64,000 bases of DNA from the NCBI RefSeq assembly GCF_036850765.1, contig NC_089495.1, positions 206,696,347 to 206,760,346 of the forward strand, in the 5' to 3' direction. Source of the DNA: Saccopteryx bilineata. Lineage: Eukaryota > Chordata > Mammalia > Chiroptera > Emballonuridae. Below the pieces are notes generated by a model. It saw only the letters and a program-made list of their open reading frames with translations. It had not been told where the DNA came from and searched no databases. The position numbers and the translations under genes are program-made. Each line of letters opens with the position of its first letter. Position 1 is the stretch's first letter. Of this stretch, positions 35,326 through 46,967 are shown one piece after another.

Positions 35326-36877
35326 GACCGTCCCAAGGAGATGAGGCAGAGGTGCAGCGTCAGGGGTGGACCACGCAGAGGACGTGTCTGAGAACTTCGG
35401 CTCGGGCACAACGGAGCTACGGGGCTGAGAGGCCTGGGGTCTGGTCCCAGCTCTGCCGATGAGCTGCGGCCTGCGGACACCAGTGTCCCTCAATTCTAGA
35501 CGGGCAGCTGGGCCAGGCTGGCGGACGGGACCTGGGACAGAAGGCCGCCCAACTCCAGCGCCGAGAAACAGTCCTCTGTTTTCCTGGGTCATCAGACGAG
35601 CGGTCATCGGGGAAACACAGGACGATTAGCCGTGGATGCCTGTGGGGCCAGGCCAGCCGCCCACATCCCGAGCCAAGCCTGCCTTCAACCTGTTTCCCAG
35701 GACTGACCCTCGGACTCCCTTCCCATCCCTGCCTGGTTCTCGAGACCCGCACACTCCCTCTCCAGCCCGCTCTGGAGAGCGCGGTTCAAATGGTCGGTTC
35801 TACCCACCTGCCCCCAGGGCTGCTTCTGTGCATTCTCTGTGACAAGCAAGAGGATCCCTTCAAGCATTTCTCCTTTTCAGTGAACACGACGTGAAGCTCT
35901 CAGCAGAGGACTCTGGAGGGGCGCGGCGGGAGGTCAAGGCTTCCGGCAGTCACCTGCCTGGGGCGCGGGGTTTGTGGTGGATCCCTACCCTAGCCCGCAC
36001 GGACACAGGACACCATCCGTCTGCAGGGACGGCATTTCTACAGCCCTCCTGAAACTAAAGCCCCTTCGCAGCCCGTGTCCTAGAGAATCTCACGTAGCCA
36101 GGAGTCCCGCCCCCCTCCCGGCGCACACGTGACCCGCTAGTCTGAAGGCCACCTGCCCTGCCAGTGCCCGGTGTCCCCCACTGCCCAGGACGCTGTGTGC
36201 TGAGGTCCTGCCGCCCCTACACACACACACTGTAGAAGGCCGCCTGCTGCTCGTCCAGAGAGTCTAGACCAGCTCCAGCCTGGCTGAACCACAAAACTTC
36301 CCTGCTGTCCAGAACTACCCCTTTTCCAGGGGGTTCAGATCGCCTTCCACAGGTGTCCTTCCTTGGGCATTTATGGAAGAAGAAAAAAAAATAAAACTAC
36401 AGCTAACTTCATGCTTAATGGTAAAAAGACAGACACTGCTTCCCTTTAACGTCAGGAGCGAGACAGGTGGCCATTCTTGTCATTCTGCGTCGCACCGGAC
36501 TTTCTAACCAGCGCAGACCGACAAAAGTAAAATTGAAGAAATGAGCAGCATGGGATTGAAAAGCAGTAAAGCTGTCTTCGTTGGCAGAGGACGTGATCAT
36601 CGACAAAGGAAACCCAACAGCTTCTACGAAGAAAAGCTACTAGAATGAGTTGAGGTTAGCCGTGTTGCCGGAGACAACAGCAATACACAGCTGTTGTTCT
36701 ATCTGCTGGCAACGGATAATCGGGAACGGAAACAGAAGAAAGAATGCCGTTGACAATATCATGCAAAAAAGTATCAACAACTTGGTCTCGCAAACATTCT
36801 GGAAAACTTGTACAGTGAAGACTAGAAAATGTTGCTGAGGAGAAGTGGAGAAACACCCCAGTCAATGAAGAGATACA

Positions 36878-37500
36878 GGTCGATCCTCACGATTTGTGGA
36901 TTCCGCACTGGCCAATTGACATCCAAGCTAAAAATGTGTCTGTGACCCCCCCAAATGGATAACGACGGTGCCGTTGCGGTCCCTCACGGGCATGCACGCA
37001 GGGCAGCAGCCAAGAAAATCGAGCAGCCGGATGTGTGGCCAGCTGTGGTCACACAAGGTGACCCTCTGCCTTCCTGTCCCAGCTCTCGTCCTCTCAGCGA
37101 GCGCCCTTCCCGCCGTCCACTCAGTGCTGCCACATCTCTCGCATTTGTCCCTTTGTTGGTGGCTTTTCAGTGGCCCCCAAGCACACTGCTAAAGCCCTGT
37201 CTAGGGTCCCTTTGTGCAAGAGGGCTGTGCTGTACTTAGAACATCGGTGGTGCTAGATCGACTTCGTTTAGGCAGGAGTTGGCCGTGAGTTCAACGCCAG
37301 GCAATCAACAGTGGACACCCTACGGGGTGGCTTTAAACCGAAACACACCTGGGACAAAGTTATGTCTTGATCAGCGGATGAAAAGGTGACTAGGAGGCGT
37401 ACGGGAGTCTCGCCCTATATCCCCCTCGGAGCAGAGGTTCAGTGTTTGTTAATTCGGTGCTCATGAAGACTGCATAGAACATAACTACCGGAAATAATGA
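36878..37500 (+). mobile_element. Tigger (TcMar) DNA transposon remnant inside the L1
   Basis: The start 'gtcgatcctcacgatttgtgg', the middle 'gtggcccccaagcacactgctaaagccctgtctagggtcc' (the decayed start of a transposase with a CENP-B-like DNA-binding domain), 'gttggccgtgagttcaacgcc', and the end 'tagaacataactaccggaaataatgag' fit a Tigger element. The remnant coding part is frameshifted and stopped. Confidence 0.8.
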
Positions 37501-37689
37501 GAATTGATGGTCCTCTGTCCATGGGTCAGAACACTCAATATTGTTCAGATGGTCTTCTCCCCAAATTGACCGATAGAATCAATGCAAACCTAATTAAAAA
37601 AAAAAACAAAAAAAAAAAACAGCTGGCTTTTATTTTATTTATTTTTGTAGAAATGGACAAGTCGATTTTTTTAAATTTATTTTTAATTT

Positions 37690-37985
37690 TTTTATTTTTT
37701 ACAGGGACAGAGAGAGAGTCAGATAGAGGGATAGATAAGGACAGGCAGACAGGAAGGAGAGAGATGAGAAGCATCAATCATCAATTTTTCGTTGGGACAC
37801 CTTAGTTGTTCACTGATTGCTTTCTCATATGTGCCTTGACCGTGGGCCTTCAGCAGACTGAGTAACCCCTTGCTCTATCCAGTGACCTTGGGTCCAAGCT
37901 GGTGAGCTTTTTGCTCAAACCAGATGAGCCCGCGCTCAAGCTGGCAACCTCGGGGTCTCAAACCTGGGTCCTTCCGCATCCCAGT
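37690..37985 (-). mobile_element. Rhin-1-like SINE, inverted, inside the L1
   Basis: The complement of the long 'cctgacc' type: AT-rich tail at the left (37640-37690), '(ag)n' tail, 'gaagcatcaatc', 'cttagttgttcactgattgctttctcatatg', then 'acctcggggtctcaaacctgggtcc' and 'gcatcccagt' at the tRNA head. Head end diverged. Confidence 0.85.
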
Positions 37986-38313
37986 AACAGTGTCTGATTT
38001 CAATAATTTTTTATGCAGCTGCAGCCATAAGAACAGGAAGGCACAATGACAGACACGTGGGTCCATAGATGAGCATGGGCTCCGAAGATAGAGCACACGT
38101 CTTTGGACAACTGATGTTTTACGAAGGTATGAAGACAGGGCGGTGAATGAAGGCCAGACTGAAAAAGAAAAATGGTGCTGGGACAACCAGATAAACACAC
38201 GAAAGAATATAAAAAACTTCTCATGTTTGCCTCACACTGGATACAAAAATTACAACATGGACCGTCAGCCTAAGTGTCCAACTTAAAACCATAAAATCTG
38301 TAGAATAAAACAT

Positions 38314-38728
38314 GGCCCTGGCCAGTTGGCTCAGTGGTAGAGTGTCGGCCTGGCGTGCAGAAGTCCCGGGTTCGATTCCCAGCCAGGGCACACAGGAGAG
38401 GCGCCCATCTGCTTCTCCACCCCTCCCCCTCTCCTTCCTCTCTGTCTCTCTCTTCCCCTCCCGCAGCCAAGGCTCCATTGGAGCAAAGATGGCCCGGGCG
38501 CTGGGGATGGCTCCTTGGCCTCTGCCCCAGGTGCTGGAGTGGCTCTGGTCACGACAGAGCGACACCCTGGAGGGGCAGTGCATCGCCCCCTGGTGGGAAG
38601 AGCGTTGCCCCTGGTGGGCGTGCCGGTGGATCCCGGTCGGGCGCATGCGGGAGTCTGTCTGACGGTCTCTCCCCGTTTCCAGCTTCAGAAAAATACCGAA
38701 AAAAAGAAAAAAAGAAAAAGAAAACATA
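38314..38728 (+). mobile_element. VES-type tRNA-derived SINE, full-length
   Basis: tRNA-like head 38314-38390 with A box 'ttggctcagtggtagag' and B box 'gggttcgattccc', then the family body ('ccaaggctccattggagcaaagatggcc'), 'cagcttcagaaaaat' and an A-rich tail. It contains gccccctggtgg at 38585-38596, the complement of a perfect CTCF core. It interrupts the L1 at 'aataaaacat'. Confidence 0.93.
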
Positions 38729-39310
38729 GGAGAAAATCTTTGGGGCCTCAGGGTAGCTACGCCACTCCTAGGCATCTAACTCAAGAGAGAAAAGGAAATA
38801 GACATCCGGCTACAGAGACGTCCACGAGTGTTCACAGAAGCTTGTAAGAGCCCTAAACTGGAAATAACCCAGGGGTCCATCCACACATCAAGCCGGGGGG
38901 GTAAACAGGTTGTGAGACAGCCTGCAAGTGACGTGCGACTCAGCAACCCAAAGGACAAGAACACGGACGAATCCCTAAAATAATTCTGCTGAGTGAGAGG
39001 AAGGGGACTGAGGGAAAGGCATAACGAAAGCCCACCTCTATTATTTTGCAGAAAGCTCGAGGAAATGCAAATGAATCTGCCCTCGGATTGGAGGGGGCCC
39101 GGAGATGGGGAGGGGCTGGACGGGAGGCTCACGAGACCCGGGAGAGAACACGCAGCAGGGGACCTGTGATGGATGGTGCTCCATGTTGAATACAGGGATG
39201 GTCCCGGGGGTGTAGGCAGACGTCACAAATCATTAAAGTGTACACTGAAATAAATGTGCGACTCATTCTGTGCTTCAATTCAATTGTTAAGTTGAAAATG
39301 GGGAGGACGG

Positions 39311-39737
39311 CCTGACCAGGTGGTGGCGCAGCGGGCAGAGGGTTGGAATGGGACGTGGAGGACCCCGGTTCAAAACCTTGAGGTCGCTGGCTTTTAGCAC
39401 AGCCTCACTAGCTTGAGTGCGGGGTCGCTGGCTTGAGTGTGGGATCATAGACATGACCCTATGGTCACTGGCTTGAGCCCAAAGGTCACTGGCTTGAAGC
39501 CCAAGGTCGCTGTTGAGCCCAAGGTCGCTGGCTTGAGCAAGGGGTCACTTGCTCTGCTGTAGCCCCCCCCCCCGCCCCAGTCAAGGCACAAGTGAGAAAG
39601 CCATCAATGAACAGCTAAGGAGCTGCAACAAAGAATTGATGTTCCTCATCTATCTCCCTTCCTGCCTGTCTGTTTCTATCTGTCCCTCTCTCTGTCTCTC
39701 TCTCTGTCTCTGTCACACACACACACACACACACAAA
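39311..39737 (+). mobile_element. Rhin-1-like SINE with expanded body
   Basis: 'cctgaccaggtggtggcgcagcgggcagag' head, B-box-like 'ggttcaaaacc', then six or more repeats of 'ggtcgctggcttgag'. A C-run (39567-39576), a CT-rich tail and (CA)11 close it. It is longer than the copy at 32266 because the body repeats are amplified. Confidence 0.88.
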
Positions 39738-39744
39738 ATGTGGG

Positions 39745-40667
39745 GGACATAAGCGCCCGTGTGAAGGGACTCCCATAGGCCAAACTTGGAACAATTTGAA
39801 CATCAAAAATAACAATGGATTTTTACACATCTTGAATAGTAATAATAATAATAAAAGAAGCCACAGAGGGAGGGGACAACTTCTCTTTACAGAAGGATGG
39901 GGGAGAGGATAATGGAATTAGGAAATACCCCATTTTGCGGCCACCAGTGAAATCATTCGGAACAGGTATCTGTACCCGCTAAAATCGCGGAGTGGTAATT
40001 GGCTCAGGAATTCACACGGGACAGTCTCAAATACACAGTTCACTCCACAGATGAACGGTCATTCACAGGGGCACAGATTAACTTCACAATGGGCAGAGCT
40101 GCTGGAACCGGTCTGATGAAATGACCCACATTTAGCACCGGTAATGACAGGACTCTGGCTGGCACCAGGCCCTCCTTACATAACGCACCAGCCGCGGCGG
40201 GCGCGACCTCGCCTCGGTAGTGTGATTGCCTAGAACGTCCCTCCCAGACTCAACCACCAGGAAACGATGGAGGGACGTTCAACAAGACAACTGAGCTGTC
40301 TCCAAAAAGAATGTCAATGTTGTAAAAGGAAAAAAAAAAAAAGGCTGTGTGGGTGGGTGGTGCAGTGGGCACTCCGGGCTCCAGATCAGACACGAAGGGA
40401 ATGTGCCAACCGGATGAACTATCTAATCCTTGGTGGGTCCAGGATGGGGGGGTTAACATCAGACAGTGCTGAAGGGGCATCATCATACATCCGGGGGACC
40501 CAGTTCCGGGCTATATGCTGATTGGATCAGAACACTGTCACACACTGTGGCTATTTCAGTGTTTGGGGATTTTGTTGAATCGAATAATACCCTCGTTTGG
40601 GGGTGATACAAGGGTATGAGCTGATGTATGTATTTAGAGGTGAAGTGGACTGATAGCTAAACATCTC

Positions 40668-40702
<35 letters not shown>

Positions 40703-40870
40703 CTCCCCCAACTCCCACCCCTGCCCAGAGAGAGGCTGGGAGAGAGAGAGTACATAGGGGCAGGGTATGTGTGTGTCTGTGTGGGGGGGGGGGGAGGGGT
40801 GGAGGTTATCACAAGACTCCTTTAATTTTTCTGTTGGTATAGAAATACTCCAGTTAAAAGTTGGAGGGGC
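39745..40870 (+). mobile_element. Old L1-type LINE 3' portion
   Basis: 'accaggaaacgatggagggac', 'aagacaactgagctgtctcc', 'aaagaatgtcaatgttgtaaaagg', 'ggctatttcagtgtttgggg' and the closing 'tttttctgttggtatagaaatactccagttaaaag' follow an L1-type 3' UTR, from memory. A CT microsatellite has expanded within it. Family assignment is moderate. Confidence 0.55.
40667..40700. repeat. (CT)n microsatellite
   Basis: About 15 uninterrupted CT units, followed at 40741 by a short (GA)n and at 40783-40793 by a G-run. Confidence 0.95.
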
Positions 40871-41329
40871 ACAGGTGTGACTGGCCCTGAAGGGTCTTTC
40901 CAGCCCGGACAGTCAGCTTCTGGCTCAGACCTCTGACCACCAGGCACAGCTGGGCCCCTCCTGACCCATCCCCGGCCCTGTGACCCTGTCTTGTCTGGGC
41001 ACTGACAGCAGGAAGTCTGTCCCCTCCTGCCCAGGGTCTCCTCCTGCACCTTCCCTCTGAGAACTCCCTGGAGTGGAGCTCAGAAAAGCAGGGGCCAGCT
41101 GCCCCGGGGCGGGGGTGGGGGGTGGGGGACCACTTCGGAGAAGCAGCGCTGTGAGAAGGGACGGCACTGTCCTCACCACGCCTGCGCCGGCCTGGAGAGC
41201 ACGAGGCCACCGAGGCCACCAGCCCCGAGTGCAGACGGGCCCCACGGTATGTGCTCACAGCGCGGGTCCGCGAAGTCTCCCTCTCACTGAGCGTAACAAG
41301 TCCTAATACAGCACGCAGGCCCTTAGTGT

Positions 41330-41690
41330 GCCACAGGGTCCCCTCCCTGGCTCTCCCCCTCTCCCCGCCTCGCTCCCACCGTTCCAGCCCACACATCACG
41401 GCCCCTGCCCTGGGCTTCTGCGCTCACCACCACTGCCTCCAGCTCCCTCCCTCTCCCCTTGTCTCCCTGGCTGCCTCTACTCCGTGTCCTCCCTCCTGGG
41501 CACACACCACCCCCTCCCGCGCCTTCTCTGTGTCCTGCTCACTGTCCACAACACCCAGCCCACCGGGCTGCCAGGTCCCCCGGGGACAGTCATGTCTGCC
41601 CGTGCTGCTCGGGGCGGTATTCCCAGCACCTAGAAGAGTGCCTGGCACGAAGCAGGTGCTCAGTCAAGATGTCTTGAGTGCCTGACTCCA
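41330..41690 (+). mobile_element. L2-like LINE fragment
   Basis: 'gcctggcacgaagcaggtgctcagtcaag' at the right end and the CT-rich left part ('ctgcctccagctccctccctc') fit the L2 3' end. Diverged. Confidence 0.45.
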
Positions 41691-41711
41691 AAGCCAAGTT
41701 CCTGTCCCTTC

Positions 41712-41902
41712 CAGGGGTCCCCAAACTTTTTACACAGGGGGCCAGTTCACTGTCCTTCAGACCGTTGGAGGGCCGCCACATACAGTGCTCCTCTCACTGA
41801 CCACCAATGAAAAAGGTGCCCCTTCCGGGAGTGCGGCGGGGGGCCGGATAAATGGCCTCAGGGGCTACATGAGGCCCGCGGGCCGTAGTTTGGGGACGCC
41901 TG
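41712..41902. mobile_element. hAT-type MITE, internally deleted relative of 16230-16559
   Basis: The same ends as the element at 16230: 'caggggtccccaaacttttt' and the complement of 'gtagtttggggacgcctg'. It shares 'cactgaccaccaatgaaa' and 'ggccggataaatggcctcagggg' but lacks the AT-rich centre. No TSD is seen: the left flank is gtcccttc, and the right flank is the start of a minisatellite. Confidence 0.85.
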
Positions 41903-42160
41903 CGTGGTGTGCGTGCGTGCGGGCATGCCTGTGCGCCCCTGCCTGTGCGCATGCGTGTGCGTGCGGGTGGGCATGCCTGTGCGCCCCCGCCTGTGCGCGT
42001 GCGTGTGCGTGTGTGCAGGCATGCCTGTGCGCCCATGCCTGTGCGCGTGCGTGTGCGTGCGGGTGGGCATGCCTGTGCGCCCATGCCTGTGCGCGTGCGT
42101 GTGCGTGTGTGCAGGAATGCCTGTGCGCCCCTGCCTGTGCGCGTGCGTGTGCGTGCTGGG
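41903..42160. repeat. 48-bp GT/GC minisatellite, five copies, Z-DNA-prone
   Basis: gcatgcct (gaatgcct in the last) recurs at 41923, 41971, 42019, 42067 and 42115, exactly 48 bp apart. Units are dominated by alternating purine-pyrimidine (gtgcgcgtgcgtgtgcgtg), the composition that favours left-handed DNA. The array starts at the last base of the hAT element. Cys/Ala/Val-rich open frames here are artefacts. Confidence 0.93.
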
Positions 42161-42714
42161 CGGGGCGGGGGTCGAGGGCTGGCGGGCCAGCTGGGCCGCG
42201 CTCCTGAGACTCGTTTCCGGGAGTGTGAGCAGAGTTCTCAGAGAGCTGGGCGAATGCCACTCACGGCATCAACACGTTACATAATCTGGCTCCGGGCAGG
42301 GGAGAGGGGGGCTGGCAGGACCTTCCTTCTGTGTTTGCCCAGAGAAGCGTCCCCAGGCCACATCCCCAGCTGCCAAGCCTTCAGTTTCGTGCTCCCTAAT
42401 CGCCCCGACAGGACCCACTGGCCTTTCACTCTGCCCACTGGCCCTGAAAGGAACTGCACGCCCGGGCACCCAAAGCCTGGGAGGAGCTCGGGCGCTGGCA
42501 TGTCCTGGCCACTGGCCGCTGCCCAGGGCCCCCGCCCCTCCTGAGCATCGGTGACCCCGGGAGGCCGCGTTCACCTGTCTGCCCACCTGCCCACACATGC
42601 CCGCGGCTCCCAGGGCTCACTTGGACACTCGCCTCTCTGCCCGCTTGACCTTTCCTGTGCTGGGAGTCACGGCGTGAGCTGCCTCGAGGGTGCACAGCCT
42701 CGAACGGCCCCTTG

Positions 42715-42815
42715 TACAGATGGGGAAACCGAGGCACAAAGATGTGAAGTGACTTCCCTAAGCCAACCAGCTGGTGGTGAGTGGCGGGGCTGGGATTTGA
42801 ACCCAGGCAGTCCTG
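42715..42815 (-). mobile_element. MIR SINE, inverted
   Basis: 'gatggggaaaccgaggcacaaagatgtgaagtgacttccc' and 'ggggctgggatttgaacccaggcagtc' are the inverse MIR core and tRNA part. Confidence 0.8.
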
Positions 42816-43695
42816 CTCCTGAGCCTGACCCTACCCTGGGTGGCCCAGCCGTCAGCCCAGGGTAGGGTGGAGGAGGCTGAACCCAGAAATTACCCGACAA
42901 GCATCCGTTCCGCACCTCGGCCTCTGTCCGTGGTACTGCCACCCGGGACGCGCTGCTGTACCCACTCTGACGTCCTGTCCTCACGTCCGTTTCACAGGTG
43001 AGAAAACCGAGGCGGAGGGAGGGCCGCCGCCCCGGGAGCCGATTGTGCACAATGAGAGAGCAGCAGAAAGAGACCGCGCTGGGGCCCCCTCCGACGCCCA
43101 CGGTCACGCTGACCTGGAGGGAGACAGTTTCCTCGAGGCCTCTTCCACGTGGCCGTGACGAGGGCGTGCGTGGGAAGGTGGGAGGCGCCAGGAAGTCGCG
43201 GTGGGGGCGGGGCAGGCAGGAAGAGGAGGCGCGGAAGCTGAGGATTAGGTGGTAACGCTTCGGGGGGGTTTCTTCTGGATGCAGACGCAGTTCATTACTG
43301 AGGTGGCCGCCCTGTCCCGCCGCCTGACACGTCAAACAGCCGCGGGCATCGGAGGCCTCTGTCTGGCGGCTCAGTCCCCCGAAAAGAATTTCCATGTAGA
43401 TTTCAGCTGGGAGCACTGAGTTCTACTTAAGATGGAAAGAAGTGCACGTGCGAGGTGTTTTCTCTGAAGTGGGAATAGACAATTGATTTTTTTTTTTTTT
43501 TTTAAAGAAAGATCTTTCTGGGCTTCCGGAAAGCGCTTTCTGGTCCCGTTCTCATTTTCCCGGTCATCAAGGCAATTACCCCGGGGCCAGCACTGCGCGC
43601 GGGACGCGGGGACTCGCTAAGTCGGCACAACAAATGTTTCGCTGGAGCTCTTTCTGGTCGCAAGAAGGATGATTTTATCGGCTTGATTCACATCC

Positions 43696-43696
<1 letters not shown>

Positions 43697-43727
<31 letters not shown>

Positions 43728-43770
43728 CAGAGACAGAGAGAGACAGAGAGACAGAGAGAGAGAGAGAGGG
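43697..43770. repeat. (GA)n / (GACA)n simple repeat
   Basis: Runs of gagaga interrupted by gacaga. Confidence 0.95.
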
Positions 43771-43939
43771 AGGGAAACCAGGCCCTGCCTTCGTCAGTGA
43801 GCGGAGGTGGGAGATTCCGGAAGGTTTGGAAAGCTCCCCCACCCTCCACCTCCACCCACAGTGTCCTGCTGGGAGGGCCACTTTCCCTCTCTGTGCCTTA
43901 GTGTCCTGTCTGGACAACAGTGGTCATCATAGTCCTGAC

Positions 43940-44380
43940 CTCTGCAAATACCCACCAGTGCTACACGGTGAAAATGGCCACACGTCTGACCCTCCCTCCA
44001 TCTGCGCCCTTTGGTGGCCCCTCCTTCACCCCGACGCCGGGCGTGGCCGTGTGACTTGCTTTGGGCAACAGTACAATAGTAACCGTGATGCACACAGAGG
44101 CCCCTGCTGTTTGGGACCCCGAGACCACCATGAGAATGTGCCTGAGCTAGCCCACCAGGATGCTGGGGAGGCCACGGGCCCCCAGACCGACCGACTGACC
44201 TGTCCGCCAACCTGCCAGATGGCATGAGGGGGTTCTAGACCATCCAGCCCTGAGGAGCTGACCCAGACCAGCAAAACGTCCCAGCGGAAACCGCAGGATG
44301 GTGTGAAATGACTGCCTGTTGCTGTAAGCCACCGATCTGGGGGGACTTTTGTCCCAGAGCCACAGCTAATGGATACATCC
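43940..44380 (+). mobile_element. MLT1-like LTR (ERVL-MaLR, ancient)
   Basis: 'ggccgtgtgacttgctttgggcaacagtac', 'ccaccaggatgctggggaggccac', 'aaatgactgcctgttgctgtaagccaccgatctgggggg' and 'cagagccacagctaatggatac' follow the order of MLT1-type LTRs. No internal genes are present; this is a solo, decayed non-coding remnant. Confidence 0.7.
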
Positions 44381-45814
44381 CCTCTCCCCCTGGCATCCAT
44401 CCTCAGGCTCTTGGGCATTTGAGCAAAAGGAGACTGGATTGGGAGATTATTGGGCATCAGGGAACCACCAGGGAAGAGCCGGGAAGCGGGCAGGAACCTG
44501 AACGGTCGTCGGGGCCCTGCCTGTGGGAGGGGCGGCTCCGCCCATCCGTCCGTCTGTCCATCCCTGCATCACTCACAACAGCACTCCAGGCGTCGAGTCC
44601 CATCCGGCTGCACAAGGTCCCGTGCCCTGCCTCAGTGGTTGCGGAGTGCTAAGAAGCAAGCCCCGGGGCAGCACGATGCATCCAGAGCTGGCTTATCTCA
44701 GCTCGCATCCCAGCAGCTGGGTGCAGGCGAGGTCCCCGCGAGCTGGCTCCGCCCCCGTCCGTCCGCGGGCTGGGAACCCTATCGCGTGCGGGGTTCACTG
44801 AGAACGAATGAACTGCTGATATGACAGACCAAGGCCCGGCACTCAGAAAGCACCCAGTAAACATTAGTTATTGCTACTATTATTCTATTCTGCGGTGGGA
44901 GGGGAGAACCCCAGGAATTCCCTTGAGGGGCTCGTCAGGTCACTCAGATGCAATGCAGGAAAGGTAATCAGTCCCCCGAAAGGGAAATCGGGGTGCTGCT
45001 GTTAGGAAAAGGAGGATGGATACGGCGTGACCACAAACGATACAGGTCCCCATTACGGGTGCTGTGAGGACTCGGCTCTGTCTCGCGGGTTACTGGGCCA
45101 AGCCCTGTGCAGGGAGACCCAGAAACCTGCTAAGATGGGCCTCGCCCCTCGCCCCTCGCCCCTGCCGCTGGAGCTGGCCCTTGCTGGGGGAGGGGGGGGG
45201 AACGCACAACACAGGCACTGAATAAACGAGGCCATGAACAGCACGATGGTCCCTGTGTGCGAAGGAGGAGGGAGGAGAGGGCCAGGGGACGGCTGGGACA
45301 GACGTGAGGAGTGAAGAAAACGCTCAGGGCACTAGGGGCACTAGCGTAACCAAGTAAGTGGTTTAGCACCTTTCCAGCTGCCACTTGATGTCTGCAAAGG
45401 CCCTCAGTCCTCCACTGGTGTTACTTCCTCTGCCCTCCCCCTGGGGAAGCCCCTGGGGGTGGGGAGCAGGAGCTCTCGCCCCCTACTCCTCCCCGCACTC
45501 CCTGGACGAGTCCTCTCCTCTCTGGGAGCCTCAGTTGCCATGTCGACGCGATGAAGGTGCTGAGTGGTCAGCAATTGTTCAACAATCTTTATTTATTTTT
45601 TATCTTTTTGCCTTCCTCTGTTTCCTGTGAGACCCAGATACAATGGATGACATGGGGCAGGAACATCAGAGCCCCACTTGTGAGCTCAGCTGCTCTGGGG
45701 GGCCCCTGGGACACTTCTGCAGACACCCGAGGTTCTAACGGGTCCCGCCTGCAGATCATAAGCGTGGGTGACGCCTTGGAAGAGACGGAGTGGCTGGGGT
45801 CCTCGCTGCACCTC

Positions 45815-45900
45815 TCCCTCGCTGTGGGATCTCGGGTCAGTCACTTGACCTCTCTGACCCGTCTGCTCGTCTGTCCAGCAGGGACGGGAAGGAGGCGACG
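45815..45900 (+). mobile_element. MIR fragment
   Basis: 'gctgtgggatctcgggtcagtcacttgacctctctgacccgtctgc'. A similar weaker trace lies at 45515-45560. Confidence 0.6.
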
Positions 45901-46394
45901 GGTCTGGGTTCTGGAGCCCCTTTCCTTTACTGGGCCCCAAGCCTGAGGGCCGGTTGGGACTCCTCATTCCAACCCTCCTGGGTCTGCCTCTCGGGAAGCA
46001 CGGCAACTCGTGGAATCCCCAACCCACAGCCTGCCCCTCCCTCCTTCCCTCCCTCTCTCCCAGACTTTATGGGGGAGAGAGATCTAGGAGGCCACGGGCA
46101 TCCCCCAGGGCCCAGAAATAGCAGGTCAGCTGGTAGGTGGCTGACCACCCCCCCTCAGAGAGCCTGAGTGGAGGCCTGTTGCCTAGCGACAGGCACCATC
46201 ACATATCGTGGGTTGCTACGGTGCCCGTATCAGCAGCCCAGACCAGGTCTGCCAGGGAGCTGAGGAGGGCAGACAGCGTGTCCGCGGAGGCTTAGAAGAT
46301 AGCTGCCCTATTCCCCGGGGCCTTTGCACGGGGTCCTGCCGGCCTCCAGCCTCCTAGAACCTCCTAGAAGTACCGAGGCGCTCCTGGTTATTAT

Positions 46395-46475
46395 AGGGAC
46401 CAGCGTCCCCGTGTGCAGGTAAGGGAACTGAAATCCTGTCTGGCCCAGCGTCTTGCTCAGGGTCAAGTGATGGGT
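46395..46475 (-). mobile_element. MIR fragment, inverted
   Basis: 'caggtaagggaactgaaatcctg...cagcgtcttgctcagggtcaagtgatggg'. Diverged. Confidence 0.45.
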
Positions 46476-46967
46476 CCACGGACAGCCCTTCCCCAGCGGC
46501 CTGAAGAGAGGAAGGCCGGAGGGGCTGGGCGCCCTGGGTAGGTTTGGGAGCGGGTTTGGTGGGAGACGGGAAGATGAAGAGAGGTGGGTCGATACCTCCG
46601 AAGTCCCGGTGACACAAGGTCCAGGTTACAACCGCAGTGGAGGTGACCGTCCCGGGAGGTCAGGGCCTTACGCTGACTGTGGCAGAATGGGCCTGCGTGG
46701 CAGCTGGGCTGTGGCTCCCGGAGGTGGCCCCTGCACGGACACACTCCGGATCGCGGCCCTGGAAGCGCTGAGCCTCTGGAGACTGAGCCCTGGAAGCGCT
46801 GAGCCTCCGGAGACTGAGCCCGACTTCAGACACCGCCTCCGCCTTCTGTGGCCAGCCCTTCCGTGGTCTTTCGGCTGTGCTTCCGCTGTGGGGACAAAGG
46901 CCCGTGCACTAACACCTCGCGCAGACTGCGTTCCAGCTCCCGGGTCTCCGCCTGCTGTCTGTGTGAC

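Larger units (their letters stand above)
36385..39300 (+). mobile_element. Composite L1 LINE (ORF2 reverse-transcriptase region to 3' UTR), interrupted
   Basis: L1 pieces in order: 36385-36875 ('actacagctaacttcatgcttaatgg', 'ggcagaggacgtgatcat', 'atcatgcaaaaaagtatcaacaac', 'acttgtacagtgaagactag'), 37500-37665 ('ggtcagaacactcaatattgttcagatgg'), 37985-38313 ('aatggtgctgggacaaccagataaac', 'ccataaaatctgtagaat') and 38729-39300 ('ggagaaaatctttggggc', then 3' UTR ending 'aaagtgtacactgaaataaatgtgcgac'). The interruptions are a Tigger element, an inverted SINE and a VES-type SINE. All reading frames are destroyed by stops and indels, so it is a dead copy. Confidence 0.85.

Noticed and set aside
38314..38390. 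Apparent tRNA gene with A and B boxes (also at 57200-57272, 62430-62505, 58600-58668)
   Set aside because: The tRNA-like part runs straight into the SINE body and A-rich tail and does not fold as a full cloverleaf. These are SINE heads.
41785..42544. Cys/Ala/Val-rich open frames that look like a cysteine-repeat protein
   Set aside because: They are translations of the 48-bp array; since 48 is a multiple of three, every frame repeats without stops.
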